Of a stretch of 64,000 nucleotides of DNA, positions 19,538-29,975 are shown piece by piece. The stretch comes from Leishmania infantum JPCM5 (Eukaryota; Euglenozoa; Kinetoplastea; Trypanosomatida; Trypanosomatidae): NCBI RefSeq assembly GCF_000002875.2, contig NC_009409.2, positions 802,627 through 866,626 on the forward strand, read 5' to 3'. Every line of letters starts with the position of its first letter. Within the stretch, counting starts at the first letter, position 1. The position numbers and the translations under genes were made by a program. The notes below the pieces were generated by a model. That model was not told the DNA's origin. It was given only the letters and a program-made list of their open reading frames with translations, and ran no database searches.

Positions 19538-20136
19538 TAAACCGCGTTCGGCGTAAGCGCAGGAGGACTGCGACTCGGCTCCCTCTTCGCTTTTTCGGTG
19601 AAAGGCGCACAACCCTCTTCTTTACTGAACACCATCGCACGGATGATGGGTACGAGGTCGACCCTCCGCCCTCCCTGCTCCCTCCCTCCCTCCACCACAC
19701 GCAGAACGCATCCGCGCTCGAGGTGTTCGTCGTCATGGAGTGTCTGCCACCCTGCAGCCCTGTCATACCGACCTCTCTGTTTCTATCCTTCACTTCTCTG
19801 CGTTACCTCCTTGCCCCCTTCGCTCACAAACACATAGACCTGTGCACCGTCACGGCAACAACTGACTTTCTCCCTCCCTCCAGCGAAGAGTGGGTACACC
19901 TCTGCCTCTTGCCATCCGCGTCTCCCCAGCTGCCTTCTCGCTACGCGTCTTGCCCTAGATCTCTCGATGCGGCAGCCGTCAGCGCTGCACTGACAGCACT
20001 CGTTCGTCTTTTCCGCCGGCGCTTCGCTTCGCGTTACGGCGCACCGGCTCTGCCGCCTCCTTTGCTCTCTCAACTCTTTTCTACTTGCCTCATTTCCCAC
20101 CCTCCCCATCGTCCCTGCTGGCATCGACAACGCCAC
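19242..20136. other. Spacer before small membrane-protein gene
   Basis: CT-rich untranslated DNA with a long (CA)n microsatellite, listed separately. An open frame in phase with the next gene crosses it, but its composition (Ser/Pro/Leu/His, with a His-Thr run from the CA repeat) is that of non-coding DNA. Confidence 0.5.
19495..19536. repeat. (CA)n microsatellite
   Basis: About twenty near-perfect CA dinucleotides within an intergenic region. Tracts like this are common in Leishmania spacers. Confidence 0.9.
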
Positions 20137-20538
20137 ATGGGGAACAAGGCACCAGGGACGGCGCCGCGGCCGGAGGGGTACGCCTCCGCGGCCAACGCGC
20201 GGGGGCATGAGAACTTCTTCCGCCCAAGGCAAAAACTAGGGACGCATAACATCCAGCGGGCAGGCCTGCGTTCTGCCAGGCGCGTTGGCTTGTGGTTCAC
20301 GTCGAGCGTACTCGTGTTCGTTGTGCTGCCGGCCTATCTAGGGCCCGCGTACGTCAAGTACGTGGCTGGCAGCGAGTGGCTGGAGCGGGCGTCGAAGTCG
20401 ATCTGGCAGCGGCGCAACGAGAAGGACTTCGAACTGTACATGACGCAGCGCAAGAATACGTGGGCGGAATGGCTGGGCCTGAAGCGATACAACATCAGCG
20501 GGGAAGAGAACGACGGTGACATCCAGAAGTACCGATGA
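20137..20538 (+). CDS. Unassigned small single-pass membrane protein (133 aa)
   Basis: I do not recognise a family. The 133-residue product starts MGNKAPGTAPRPEG, has a basic segment (HNIQRAGLRSARRVG), then one membrane span at about residues 49-68 (LWFTSSVLVFVVLPAYLGPA). A charged C-terminal half with KYVAGSEWLERASKSIWQRR and RKNTWAEWLGLKRY follows. A short protein with one span and a charged, Trp-containing tail would suit an accessory subunit of a mitochondrial membrane complex, but that is a guess. ATG 20137 is chosen because the upstream continuation of the frame is CT-rich leader-like sequence. Coding composition in this 400-bp stretch is clearly better than around it. Confidence 0.6.
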   Translation: MGNKAPGTAPRPEGYASAANARGHENFFRPRQKLGTHNIQRAGLRSARRVGLWFTSSVLVFVVLPAYLGPAYVKYVAGSEWLERASKSIWQRRNEKDFELYMTQRKNTWAEWLGLKRYNISGEENDGDIQKYR

Positions 20539-20733
20539 GGCTGCTGCTGACGCTCTCCGTGTGTCCGCGCCTGGATGCGCAGGTTAAGGAATGCCAATGC
20601 GTTTTCGCGCTTGTTTGGGCTTCATTTTTCCTTTCTGGTGTGGGAGGGGTATGCGTGGACTGTGGCCTGCCTCGCTCCGTATAGTGGCGTTGTGCGCTCC
20701 TCCTCTCTCCCTTCTCTTTCCCCTCACAGAGAG

Positions 20734-20778
20734 TTGCTGTTGTTGTTGTTGTTGTTGTTGTTGTGTGTGTGTGTGCGT
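20734..20778. repeat. (TTG)n followed by (TG)n microsatellite
   Basis: Nine or so TTG units run into a short TG tract. It lies in the 3' flank of the small membrane-protein gene. Confidence 0.85.
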
Positions 20779-20880
20779 GATGGCTGCCCGCGTAGCTGGG
20801 CATTTTTGTAGTGCTTGGTCCCTCTTCATCCATCTCCTTTGTGAGGAGGAGGAGTTCACGAATGAGGCGACGAAGTGCGG

Positions 20881-21479
20881 CGCTGTTTTCTTCCTTCCGC
20901 CAACGTGTCCGTTTCGCTGCTGTGCAACGCGAGGTCAACGCTGCACCCCCCGGGTCTGCCACAGGGCCCCTCCCCCTCGCATCGCGCGGTGCGGAGCAGC
21001 CGTAGACACGCGCGCCACAGCAACGCGCCGGCCCGGTCATCTCAGCACGGCCCCCGCCTCAAAGGCAACGCACCCGCCCGCATCCCAGGTCGCCTCGCAG
21101 CCGCCCCAGCCATGCTGGTTGCCACGTGGTGCATATCCCTCGCGGGGCGCCTGAGCCGCCCCGCACCACTAAGCAGCGAGGGCCGGGTGGGATACGTCCC
21201 AGCCACGTCGGCACACTCTGCCCATCATATGGATGGCGCACGCGTGTGCAGTGCTGCAGGTCGCTCCGGTGCAACGCCGTCCACCGTCGGACCGCCGACG
21301 TGAGTGGCGCTGAGTCTCTCCGACTCCCCAACGTCGCAGGCGCTTGGCCCTCTCACCACGAGAAGGGGCTGTGCATTGGCCGGAATAGGGGAGGGGAGGG
21401 GCTGCCCGGCTTCGCCACGCACCGAGTGGGGAGAGGGGGTGGGTGCACAGAGCCCTGAGAGACGACTCGCTGAGGTGTC
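20881..21479 (-). mobile_element. SIDER2-like retroposon, antisense copy
   Basis: This 599-bp stretch is the near-identical reverse complement of 27633-28231, including both ends. On the minus strand it begins GACACCTCAGCGAG, reaches CAGGGCTCTGTGCACCCAC (a hallmark-like block), contains the conserved core with GGGTGGGATACGTCCCAGCC on the plus strand, and ends in a purine/A-rich tail (GGAAGGAAGAAAACAGCG). Size, position between genes and dispersed copies fit SIDER2, the short degenerate retroposons of Leishmania that usually lie in 3' UTRs and can destabilise mRNAs. This copy is antisense to the surrounding genes. Open frames in it have no protein-like conservation. Confidence 0.75.
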
Positions 21480-21838
21480 TCAAGTCATGAAGGAATGAGC
21501 GCGAGCGCATTTGTGTAGCTCTCTCTATCTCCTACTCACACGTTTTCTGGCCGCCTTCTTTCACCCGTTCCTTTGCCGCCCTGTGCAGCACCGCACACGA
21601 CGCCGCCCCTCCTTTCTTCCTCCCATCAACGTGGACCTTTAGCGCGCCTTCCCGCGTCTGCGTCTTCTTCTGTCTTTCCCATCCCTTTTTGTGTCTGGGG
21701 GGAGTGCGCGAGAGTGACTTGGGCGGTGACGTGGCGAGAGGAAGGGGAGTAGCGCACCGCGTTGCCCATAGACCTAATCGCCTGCTCACACGCACACAGA
21801 TCCGGTGCCCACGCTCACAACGCTGCACCAGCACCGCA

Positions 21839-22210
21839 ATGGAACGTGAGCGAAAGCTGGCGGAACGGGAGGTGCGCGAGGCCGTGGCGGACGCGGAGTC
21901 GCCGCTGGCGCAGCGACACGTGCGGGAATCCCTGAAGAAGAACAAATTCGCTGTTGCCCTCTACGCCGTGGCCCTCTTCACGCCCGCCTTCTTCCTCATG
22001 TTCTTCTACACCGCCAAGGCGCGCGAGATTCGCGCCAACTTCAGAGACCCCTACGCCCTCCCCGAGGGGTTTGACCCAAAGACGGGTGAGTTCTCGAGCA
22101 AGGAGGCGCAACCGAAGAGCGCGCAGGAGTTGCCCATATCCAGATCACTCTTTGTGGGCGAGGAGCCGGGCAGCTACGGAGGGCGTGCGCGCAAGCGCAG
22201 CATCAGCTGA
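21839..22210 (+). CDS. Unassigned small single-pass membrane protein (123 aa)
   Basis: I do not recognise a family. The 123-residue product has a charged N-terminus (MERERKLAEREVREAV), one membrane span at about residues 37-58 (KFAVALYAVALFTPAFFLMFFY), then a soluble tail containing IRANFRDPYALPEGFDPKTG and a basic end (GGRARKRSIS). The short charged N-terminus, single span and Pro-rich tail would suit a small mitochondrial inner-membrane or ER protein. It follows another small single-span gene, with a SIDER2-like element between them. ATG 21839 was chosen because the upstream 50 codons are leader-like. Confidence 0.6.
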   Translation: MERERKLAEREVREAVADAESPLAQRHVRESLKKNKFAVALYAVALFTPAFFLMFFYTAKAREIRANFRDPYALPEGFDPKTGEFSSKEAQPKSAQELPISRSLFVGEEPGSYGGRARKRSIS

Positions 22211-23342
22211 AATAATTGGAGGTGCGCTGTGCAGCCGCGCAGGCGAGAAGAAAGCCGCTGACACGCACGTGGAGACGGAGAAGCAAGACGCTTCCGTTGT
22301 TGTGCAGGGCGGGTGGCTCCCACTCGTGCTTGCCTTTGAGAACCGAAAGGGGGTGTGGTGACTCGCCTCGATGCTTCCATAACGCGAAACGAGCATAAAA
22401 GGAAAATCAATACAAACTAGTGCAGTACCGTTCAGGCGGAAAGGGAGAGCGAGAGGGAGAGACGATGCGTGCACTTCGTGTAGTGGGCCCCGCCTCTGGG
22501 GTGATGGCCTGCTGGCAAGCGAACCCGACTGACAACTTGCGTTTTGTGGGGCAGCCTCGGCAACCGCACCGAGAATTGCGGCTTTCACCCATCCCTTCCC
22601 TTTCTTCTGACGCTGGTCTCTTGCGACGCACGTACGTCTCACCACGGTGCTGTCTGTTTGAAGGCACGCAGGGGAGCTGCGTGTGCGTGCATGCGCGCGC
22701 ATCCTGTTCTGTGCCTCTCATGCCCAATCACTCTCTCTTTGACCCTTCCTTTTCGTCCTCACCTTGTACGTCGACCCATCACGGGGTGGCTGCGGGTGTC
22801 CAGTGCCGTGCCTGCGTATCGCTTCGTGGACGCCGTTCGTCTCCTAATATCGTCCATACTACCGCCGCTCCCTTTGCCATTTTGTGTCAGGGCTGGGAAG
22901 GTGGTGGTGACTGCACCACGGGAAAGGATCCCACGACGCTGAGGTTGAAGTGGCTGCAGGTTTCACCACAGACACGCTGCGGCCTGCAATCACTCTTGCG
23001 TGCATGTGTTTGTGTGTGTGCTGGACTCAAGTGCGGGTGTGCTCGCTCATGTGATCGGCGAGGCGTCGCGTCGTGTGCGGAGCTCTTGACGGAGTAGCGA
23101 CTTGACCAGCGTGTGCTTCAGACCCACCTCCCTCTTTCTATCTCTCATAGACGCACTGTCGCCCCGTGTTCCCTCCCTCTCCGCCCTTCAGCTCACCGCA
23201 TCCATCCACAGAGAGAGAGGTGCTGCGGAGGTGCACCGGAGGCCTTTGCGAGGACCACACACCCCAAAGTGCAGAGACGGCTTTCGTTCCTCCCGGCGGC
23301 GCGCTCCGTGTGCGCCTGCCGTAGACATCTCTTCCGCCTACC
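22211..23342. other. Spacer before gap-interrupted gene
   Basis: Untranslated sequence with mixed composition at 22211-22600 and CT-rich sequence after that. No gene or repeat is recognised. Confidence 0.5.
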
Positions 23343-24013
23343 ATGAGCACCCTACTGGAGATCTACCGGCACAGCTTTCCCAAGCGGCTGCGCTTCGACA
23401 AGGCGAGCCAGGTGCTTTACGCCCAGTGCTACTCGATCAACCGACGGTACAAGAACAAAAAATACATTCCGCAGAAGGATATACATGACGTATTGAACAG
23501 CCACGCCCNNNNNNNNNNNNNNNNNNNNNNNNNNNNNNNNNNNNNNNNNNNNNNNNNNNNNNNNNNNNNNNNNNNNNNNNNNNNNNNNNNNNNNNNNNNN
23601 NNNNNNNNCATCGCTTCCTCGACATATTGCGCAACAGCTCTGCAGAGCCACCGATGCTGTACCCGGCTGGTGCTGATGTGGGGTGGGGAGCCGCCATCAT
23701 GCAAGCACTCCTCCCGTATGAGCTCCGCTGCGTCTACAACCCTACAAAGTTGTCGGCGACGAAGGGCGAGGCACGTATTGGCTGGGGCCATGTGCGGCAG
23801 GTGCTGGAGGAGATGATGGAGGACGAGGCGGCGCAAGCGAGTGGTGAGAAGCGCGTTCTGTGCCTACCGTGGACTCTGAACCAAATTGTCAACATCGAGG
23901 CTAGTCTCGTGAAGTATGGCTTCAAGGTACGCAACGTGTACCGGCTGCACTGGCAGCGAGAGGACCACATGGGCGAGCACTTCTGCGACTACTTCTCTAT
24001 CGCTGAGTCATGA
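23343..24013 (+). CDS. Unassigned protein interrupted by an assembly gap
   Basis: The gene starts at ATG 23343 (MSTLLEIYRHSFPKRLRFDK...) and reads to the N run at 23509. After the gap it continues in another apparent phase from 23609 (HRFLDILRNSSAEPPML...) to the stop at 24013. Because the gap is exactly 100 Ns, its true length is unknown and the phase change means nothing. The visible parts (55 plus 134 residues) look like one soluble protein. The second half has VGWGAAIMQALLPYELRC and a C-terminal KYGFKVRNVYRLHWQRED. I do not recognise the family. Sequence composition on both sides of the gap is clearly coding. Confidence 0.65.
23509..23608. other. Assembly gap (100 N)
   Basis: Exactly 100 undetermined bases inside a coding region. 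A round number usually marks a gap of unknown length. Confidence 0.98.
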
Positions 24014-26026
24014 GTGCCACGCCGCTGATGTACTTGTTGGGTGCCGACCGCGACTTTGCTCATGCCCACATGTTCTTCGCACCGTGCATCAAAAACGTCC
24101 ACCGTCGCTCTGCACGATCGTGGCCTGAGGCACCGCTCTCCATTGCGGTGCTTGCGTGCCGACAGACGAGGGGACGAAGGGCGGCACCCGTAGCGGTGTG
24201 CACCCGTGCCTTCCAAGGTGCAAAGTTGAGGAATGACAGTGGCGCTGCAGCTGCTGCTGTGCGTCTGTGTGCAAACGTTTGCGTATGCGTGTTAGCGCTT
24301 GTGTGGCCGTTGCTGCCGTGTCGCTCACGTTCACCTTTCCGTTGTCCGCTTTCGCTCTAACAGTGACCACCATCTCGCCGCCCCATCCCTCTTTGCCGCC
24401 TTGAGTAAAGCGAGCAGAGGGAGGGGGCGGCGAGGTGGTGGACAATGAGTTGTACAGATAGCACACCGCCGCCCCTTTCCACACAGATATCACTGATGCT
24501 CCTTCTCCAGCCACGCATGTGCACCTAAAAGCACGCGCTTGGCGACCATGCCACCGCCCACCTTTTCACTCCTCTTCCCATTACTGCCGCCGCTCACTGC
24601 AGTGCTTCCAGAGGACCCCCCCTCTGCTGATACACCCTTCGTGTTGCTTGCCGTCCATCGTTACCTTCTTTTTCCTGTCTCTCTTTGGCCCGCGCCGATT
24701 GCTCAGCGTGCGTGCGTGCGCCTGTAGATGAAAGCCAACCTCATCAAGTAGAGCATTAGCCTGTGCACCCGCTACGTATTTGACACTACTCGCCTCCCAC
24801 CATCCCCTCTCTTGGCCTCCACTAGCACCCGCTCTCTCAGTGTCACAAAGTAAGATACAACACTAAAGCTCTCCGCCACTCACCAGTTTGTGCTGCTCAC
24901 GAGATACAGCGATACGTGCGCCACAGACCGTACCGCTGGTGCGCCTCCCCGCGCGCTGTTGCTGCCCGAGTACCCCCTCCCTTTCCGTGTGCTGAATCGA
25001 CGTGTGCTCTTCTACCCCCTCCCTCCCTCCTGTCGCTCTCTTCGGTAGTGCACTCACACACACCTTCCTCGGCATCGCTCCCTTCTTTTCGCCCTTGCCT
25101 GTGCATTCTTACAAGCCACCAAGAGCAGCGTTGGACGCATTTTCTGTACACCGTTGTGGTCTCCGCCTCGTCCCCTTCTGCGCTGTGTTTTCCCGCTGTA
25201 CCTTTCTTTGCGTTGTCGCTCTCGTCCGTCATTGTTTCGTTCTCTTCCTGGTGACGCAGCCCCCTCCCCCTTCCACTTTTGCTTACTCGTATCACCAACT
25301 GCGCTTTACGTTACCGTGTGTGTGTGTGCCAGTCTCTCTCGGTGTCTCCTGCCTCGTCTCCCCATCAGGTGACGGGCGCGCTGGCGGCCAACGAAAAAAG
25401 TAAGAAGGCTACACTGTTACGCACTCTGCTAGCTCTATCATTTTACCTCTTATTTCAATCCGTGCGTTGTGGCGTTTGTGGCGGCGCGCGTGCGTCAGAG
25501 GAGCTCATACCTCCCTCCGCTGTGCTCTTTTCGGCCTCCTCCCACGCTTGATTAGCGCTGCATTGGAGGTCGTTCGACAGGAGGAGAGAGGCGGGCAGAT
25601 TTATCACATCGACGGGGAGGAGTTGGTGGTGTGCTTTCACTGACCCACCCACTCACAAGGACGCATACAAGCAGAGCGTTGTGTAATACGTTTGTATGCG
25701 TTGATTTTCGTGTTTTGTTGCTCCGGAACCACGTGCCGTGTACACGCCTCCTCCTTTTCCGTTTGCTGTTTGTTGCGTCGTGCTCTTCTCTGTGTCGTGG
25801 CACGCACCACTGCCGCCTCCTTCCCCCCTCCGTCTTTCTCGTGCTGTGCGTCGCTCCTTGCTCCCCCGCATCCTCTCCTCCCCTCCTAACTGCCCTCGCT
25901 CTCCTTTTGGCTTGAAGAGAGAGGGAGTGAGTGAGAAGGGTGGGCCGGGTGGGGTGGGTTTTGGCGTATGGACGACTTACGTGTTGTGTGCTGGCGCGCG
26001 CCCTTTTTGAGCTCGGCTCGACGTGA
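24014..26026. other. 2 kb spacer before DHHC gene
   Basis: CT-rich untranslated sequence throughout, with C/T tracts at 24560-24680, 24985-25035 and 25800-25890. Open frames here have low-complexity Ser/Pro/Leu/Arg composition. No RNA gene or repeat element is recognised. Confidence 0.55.
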
Positions 26027-27010
26027 ATGCCACTCACTGCGCCGCCAAGGCGCAATGGGAACATTAAGGTCTTCTTGAATGGCCGCATCTTTGTTGGCCC
26101 CGACTGGCGCATCATGACGTTGAGCGTGGTGCTCATCTCGGTCTGCTCTCTCGTGTTTGTATTCTTCACAAACGAGATCATGGCCGCTCGCGTCATCGTT
26201 GGGGTGACGGCGCTGATTTCAGTTGCGGCGCTGCTTCTGTGCGGCTTGTCGGACCCAGGCGTCAAGCCGCGGCAGCCGCCCCCACCACCTGACGCGCCTC
26301 CGCACGAGTCGCTGTGGCGTGAGCGCGAGTACGTGGACCAAAACGGTTATGTCCATCAAGCCCGGCTAGAGATGAAATGGTGCTATAGCTGCAATATCTA
26401 CCGGCCCTATCGCGGGGTGCACTGCCGCTACTGTGATCAGTGTGTGGCTCGCCGCGATCACCACTGCCCGTGGACGGGCACGTGCATCGGTGCGAAGAAC
26501 TACCGGTCTTACTTTGCACTCGTCTGGGTGCTCTCTGTGATGTTATTTACGGCACTCTGCGGCGGCATTCAGAGTTTTGTGCAGCGCATTGTCCGGCATA
26601 GTAAGGCAACACCCGTCATCGAGGACGGCCCCAGCGCGTTCACCTCCGCCCTCATCGACACGTACGGCCTGGAGCTCATTTTAATTGTGCTTTCTTTCAT
26701 CTTCGGCTTGCTGGTGTGGTCGCTGGCAGTCTACCACACCTACCTCATCTCGCGAAACCTTACCTCCGGCGACGCAGCAAAGGACCTGGAAGAGAACGTC
26801 TTTACGCACGGCAGTGTGCTCGCGAACGTGTGGGCTGCGCTGACCGGCTGGCGTGAGGAGGAGATGACTTGCGGAGACGCACGCACGGAGGTGGTGATCG
26901 AGGTGGGTGGCTGCGACGACGTATGCGATGCGCCTTCGCCTTCCACCTCGACCCACGCCGCATCGCCACATGCGACTGTCTGCGACGGCGGCGATGCCTC
27001 ACACTCATGA
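26027..27010 (+). CDS. DHHC-type protein S-palmitoyltransferase
   Basis: The 327-residue product has four predicted membrane spans: residues about 27-47, 50-72, 165-187 and 217-240. The cytosolic cysteine-rich domain between spans 2 and 3 reads CRYCDQCVARRDHHCPW, with the catalytic DHHC at residues 144-147 (Cys147). The 'GTCIGAKNYRSY' that follows is the standard continuation. After span 4, SRNLTSGD stands where the TTxE motif is normally found, so this motif is degenerate. DHHC enzymes transfer palmitate to cysteines of membrane proteins at the ER, Golgi or plasma membrane; in trypanosomatids targets include flagellar and surface proteins. The C-terminal tail is Asp/Ser/Pro-rich and probably flexible. 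Confidence 0.93.
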   Translation: MPLTAPPRRNGNIKVFLNGRIFVGPDWRIMTLSVVLISVCSLVFVFFTNEIMAARVIVGVTALISVAALLLCGLSDPGVKPRQPPPPPDAPPHESLWREREYVDQNGYVHQARLEMKWCYSCNIYRPYRGVHCRYCDQCVARRDHHCPWTGTCIGAKNYRSYFALVWVLSVMLFTALCGGIQSFVQRIVRHSKATPVIEDGPSAFTSALIDTYGLELILIVLSFIFGLLVWSLAVYHTYLISRNLTSGDAAKDLEENVFTHGSVLANVWAALTGWREEEMTCGDARTEVVIEVGGCDDVCDAPSPSTSTHAASPHATVCDGGDASHS

Positions 27011-29084
27011 AAGGGGCAGTACTGTGGGAATGATGAGCTGCATCCCTCGTAACGTTTTCTCACCTCGCAATGATGCTGCTGCCGACGTGCACACCTACAC
27101 ACAAGTGTCGCACGTCAGGAGGAAAACCAAAGGAAGCCTTTTCCTTTTTGGTTGTTACACACACGAATGGGGGCGTCGAAGTGCCGACTTCGCTCTTGTG
27201 CTCTGCGCACACACTTCCACACGCCCTTCGCCATACGGCGAGGCTAATGATCGGTACGCGTCTATTTGTGCGCTCGAGAGCGTAGAAGAGCGAGAGAGAG
27301 GGGTGGGAGAGAAAGCGATGTGCCTCGCTGCCTTAAAGACATCGCTGTCTGCCTTCTGCCCTGATGCTCACGGAGGAGGGCCCCTCTCCCACCCCCAACA
27401 CACACAGGCACAAGGCCGGTGGAAGAGGGACTGCTTTCACCTCTTCCCCATTCCTTTTCCCGCTGTTTTCATCTGTTCTGTACCGCATCTACCAATGCCG
27501 TGAATCGCATGCGGTGCTTGATCTATATAGTGGAGTGAGAACGTATACGTGCGTGTTCGCTGCCGCTGAAGGGTCGCGGCGCGTGTGTGTGGGTGCTGCT
27601 GTTTTCTTGTATCTACGTCGCTAGCGGCGCAGGACACCTCAGCGAGTCGTCTCTCAGGGCTCTGTGCACCCACCCCCTCTCCCCACTCGGTGCGTGGCGA
27701 AGCCGGGCAGCCCCTCCCCTCCCCTATTCCGGCCAATGCACAGCCCCTTCTCGTGGTGAGAGGGCCAAGCGCCTGCGACGTTGGGGAGTCGGAGAGACTC
27801 AGCGCCACTCACGTCGGCGGTCCGACGGTGGACGGCGTTGCACCGGAGCGACCTGCAGCACTGCACACGCGTGCGCCATCCATATGACGGGCAGAGTGTG
27901 CCGACGTGGCTGGGACGTATCCCACCCGGCCCTCGCTGCTTAGTGGTGCGGGGCGGCTCAGGCGCCCCGCGAGGGATATGCACCACGTGGCAACCAGCAT
28001 GGCTGGGGCGGCTGCGAGGCGACCTGGGATGCGGGCGGGTGCGTTGCCTTTGAGGCGGGGGCCGTGCTGAGATGACCGGGCCGGCGCGTTGCTGTGGCGC
28101 GCGTGTCTACGGCTGCTCCGCACCGCGCGATGCGAGGGGGAGGGGCCCTGTGGCAGACCCGGGGGGTGCAGCGTTGACCTCGCGTTGCACAGCAGCGAAA
28201 CGGACACGTTGGCGGAAGGAAGAAAACAGCGTCACGCGCGCGCTTGACGGTGCTTCTGTGTGCTCCGCGCGGGCTCTCTCACATTCCTTTCTTTTTACTG
28301 ATCGTATGCCGCCCCACCGACCGCCACTTTTTCACCTGGGTTGCTTCCTCGCTCTCTCGTCATACAAGCTGACCAACAACGCCGTGCATATGCGGCTCCC
28401 TACACCGCACCTGCTCTCAGCTCCTTCGCGAGTACCGAAGTCTCGGCTTGAGCCGCATGCAGGGGGCGCGTATTTTGATGTGTACATGTGCGTGCGTGGC
28501 AGTCTGCGATTCGAAGAGAAACGCGAGCACCCGCCCACTTTGTCGTCGTTTCTGTGCAGCCGCCGCTCTTCCCCCGATACGCCGGCGTGTGAACACGCTC
28601 GCGGGAGGCGGCAATCTCCTGAAAGGGATCGGGGCCATTCAGCTGCAGTGCCTCATCGCGGCATACCCGCTATCCTGTGTGCCACCACCTCTCTCGAATG
28701 ATGGCGGCGCTCCACTCCCTCAGCTTTCTCTCTCTTTGTGCCGGTGTCTCCTCCGCCGCCGCCACCCGCTCGCACTTTGGACGTGCGCTGCTCCGCTTCT
28801 CAAAGCCTCGGACGCGCACTCGTTGCCCTGCCCCGCCCCCTCCACCCCGTGCGGCTCACTATCACGAATATTATAACAGTGACGCATAGACACCTCTGTG
28901 CGTCAGTACATATCTACCGCGCATCCCCTTCTCTTTTTCTTCCCCCACCCACCCACCCACCCACTGCGGATCTGAAAGCAGAGAGGCCCACACACACGCC
29001 CCAATCGCGTGTTGCGCCGCAGTGTAGGCCCTCGTCCCCTCTCCCCCGTACTTAGTGCTGCCTTCTTCCTGTGACAGAAGAAAC
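27011..29084. other. Spacer containing sense SIDER2-like element
   Basis: The 3' flank of the DHHC gene, the SIDER2-like copy at 27633-28231, and the pyrimidine-rich 5' flank of PEX10, with a (CCCA)n-type stretch near 28946-28965. No other gene is recognised. Confidence 0.6.
27633..28231 (+). mobile_element. SIDER2-like retroposon, sense copy
   Basis: This 599-bp element is the mate of 20881-21479 in the opposite orientation, and nearly every base I compared matches. The first 22 bases are followed by CAGGGCTCTGTGCACCCAC and GCGTGGCGAAGCCGGGCAG, blocks that resemble the retroposon hallmark (CAGGGTCCAGTGCC ... GGGGAAGCCG at 62763-62799). It ends with a purine/A-rich tail. It lies in the presumed 3' UTR of the DHHC gene in sense orientation, the usual SIDER2 position, where such elements can promote mRNA decay. 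Confidence 0.78.
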
Positions 29085-29975
29085 ATGCAGACGGCCACTG
29101 CCCCTTTCATTCTGCGTTCCTTGTACAAGGATGCGCACATCAGCGACACGCAAATCGCACGACCGATCACAGAGTTAATGATGAATACCATCGGTGCACA
29201 GCTCACGAACAAGTACGATACACACATCCCCGCAATAGCCTGCTCCCTCTACACACTCTTTTCGATGTCTCGAGTGCAGACGCTCGGGCAGGAGTTTTGT
29301 GACCTGCTGCCCGTGGTCAAGGCGCATCCGTGGCAGCCGGTCGGGCCGGCGCGCGTGTTCCTGCTCGCTGTGCTGCAACTTGTCGAGCCGACGGCGGTGT
29401 TCATGGTGGCCCGCAAGCTCTTCCCTGACATGTCCACGGCCGATGTTGAGGAGGTGCTGAAGAAGGCAGTACTTTGCGCGCTGTTTCTCTTCGAGCGCTT
29501 CGGCACGCTTCCACATCGCATCGTGCGGGTACGGTTCCTGAGCCTGAAGCCGTCGCGGGCCTTGCAGGACAGCGATGGTGCTCCGGGCTCGTACTTTGTT
29601 CTGGGCCTCGTGCTGCTGGTAGAGCTGGTCGTGCGCCTTTGGCGTTACAGCAAGGAGCGCACGTCGCGCGAGGCGAAGCGGTCGACTGAGGCAGCCGTCA
29701 TCACCAGCAGCGACGAGGATGCCGAGGACGCGCGGCCCGGGAAGTGCATGCTGTGCCTGAGCAATCGCAAGTGCCCAACTGCGACGAACTGCGGCCACAT
29801 CTTTTGTTGGCGGTGCATCGCTGAGTGGATCCAGTCGAACCCGCAGGAGGCCGTGTGCCCGTTCTGCCGCCAGCACATCACGACGCAGTCGTTGGTGCCG
29901 CTGTACTTCTACGTCGCCAAAGAGCCGCCACGTGTGGGGACCGCGACGGACGACGCCGCCTCACCCGCCACTTGA
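29085..29975 (+). CDS. PEX10: Peroxin 10, RING E3 subunit of the glycosomal import machinery
   Basis: The 296-residue product has the PEX10 layout: an N-terminal membrane-associated domain with hydrophobic helices (for example SYFVLGLVLLVELVVRLWRY), a short acidic linker (SSDEDAEDA), and a C-terminal RING at residues about 221-262. The RING reads CMLCLSNRKCPTATNCGHIF then CWRCIAEW and CPFCRQ (Cys221, Cys224 ... Cys258, Cys261). 'C.LCL..R..PTAT.CGH.FCW.CI..W' is the PEX10 signature. With PEX2 (14.5 kb upstream) and PEX12 it forms the ligase that ubiquitinates PEX5 during glycosomal protein import. The start at 29085 is directly preceded by GAAGAAAC and gives the usual length. Confidence 0.93.
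   Translation: MQTATAPFILRSLYKDAHISDTQIARPITELMMNTIGAQLTNKYDTHIPAIACSLYTLFSMSRVQTLGQEFCDLLPVVKAHPWQPVGPARVFLLAVLQLVEPTAVFMVARKLFPDMSTADVEEVLKKAVLCALFLFERFGTLPHRIVRVRFLSLKPSRALQDSDGAPGSYFVLGLVLLVELVVRLWRYSKERTSREAKRSTEAAVITSSDEDAEDARPGKCMLCLSNRKCPTATNCGHIFCWRCIAEWIQSNPQEAVCPFCRQHITTQSLVPLYFYVAKEPPRVGTATDDAASPAT

Larger units (their letters stand above)
20539..21838. other. Spacer containing inverted SIDER2-like element
   Basis: This holds a (TTG)n/(TG)n tract at 20734-20778 and the SIDER2-like copy at 20881-21479, both listed separately. The rest (21480-21838) is CT-rich sequence leading to the next gene. Confidence 0.6.

Noticed and set aside
22131..22180. ATCACTCTTTGTGGGC... resembling the retroposon hallmark
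   Set aside because: It is inside a coding frame and lacks the rest of the block order and the hairpin, so it is likely chance.
23343..24013. Frameshift in the gap-interrupted gene
   Set aside because: The two halves differ in phase only because the 100-N gap is of arbitrary length.
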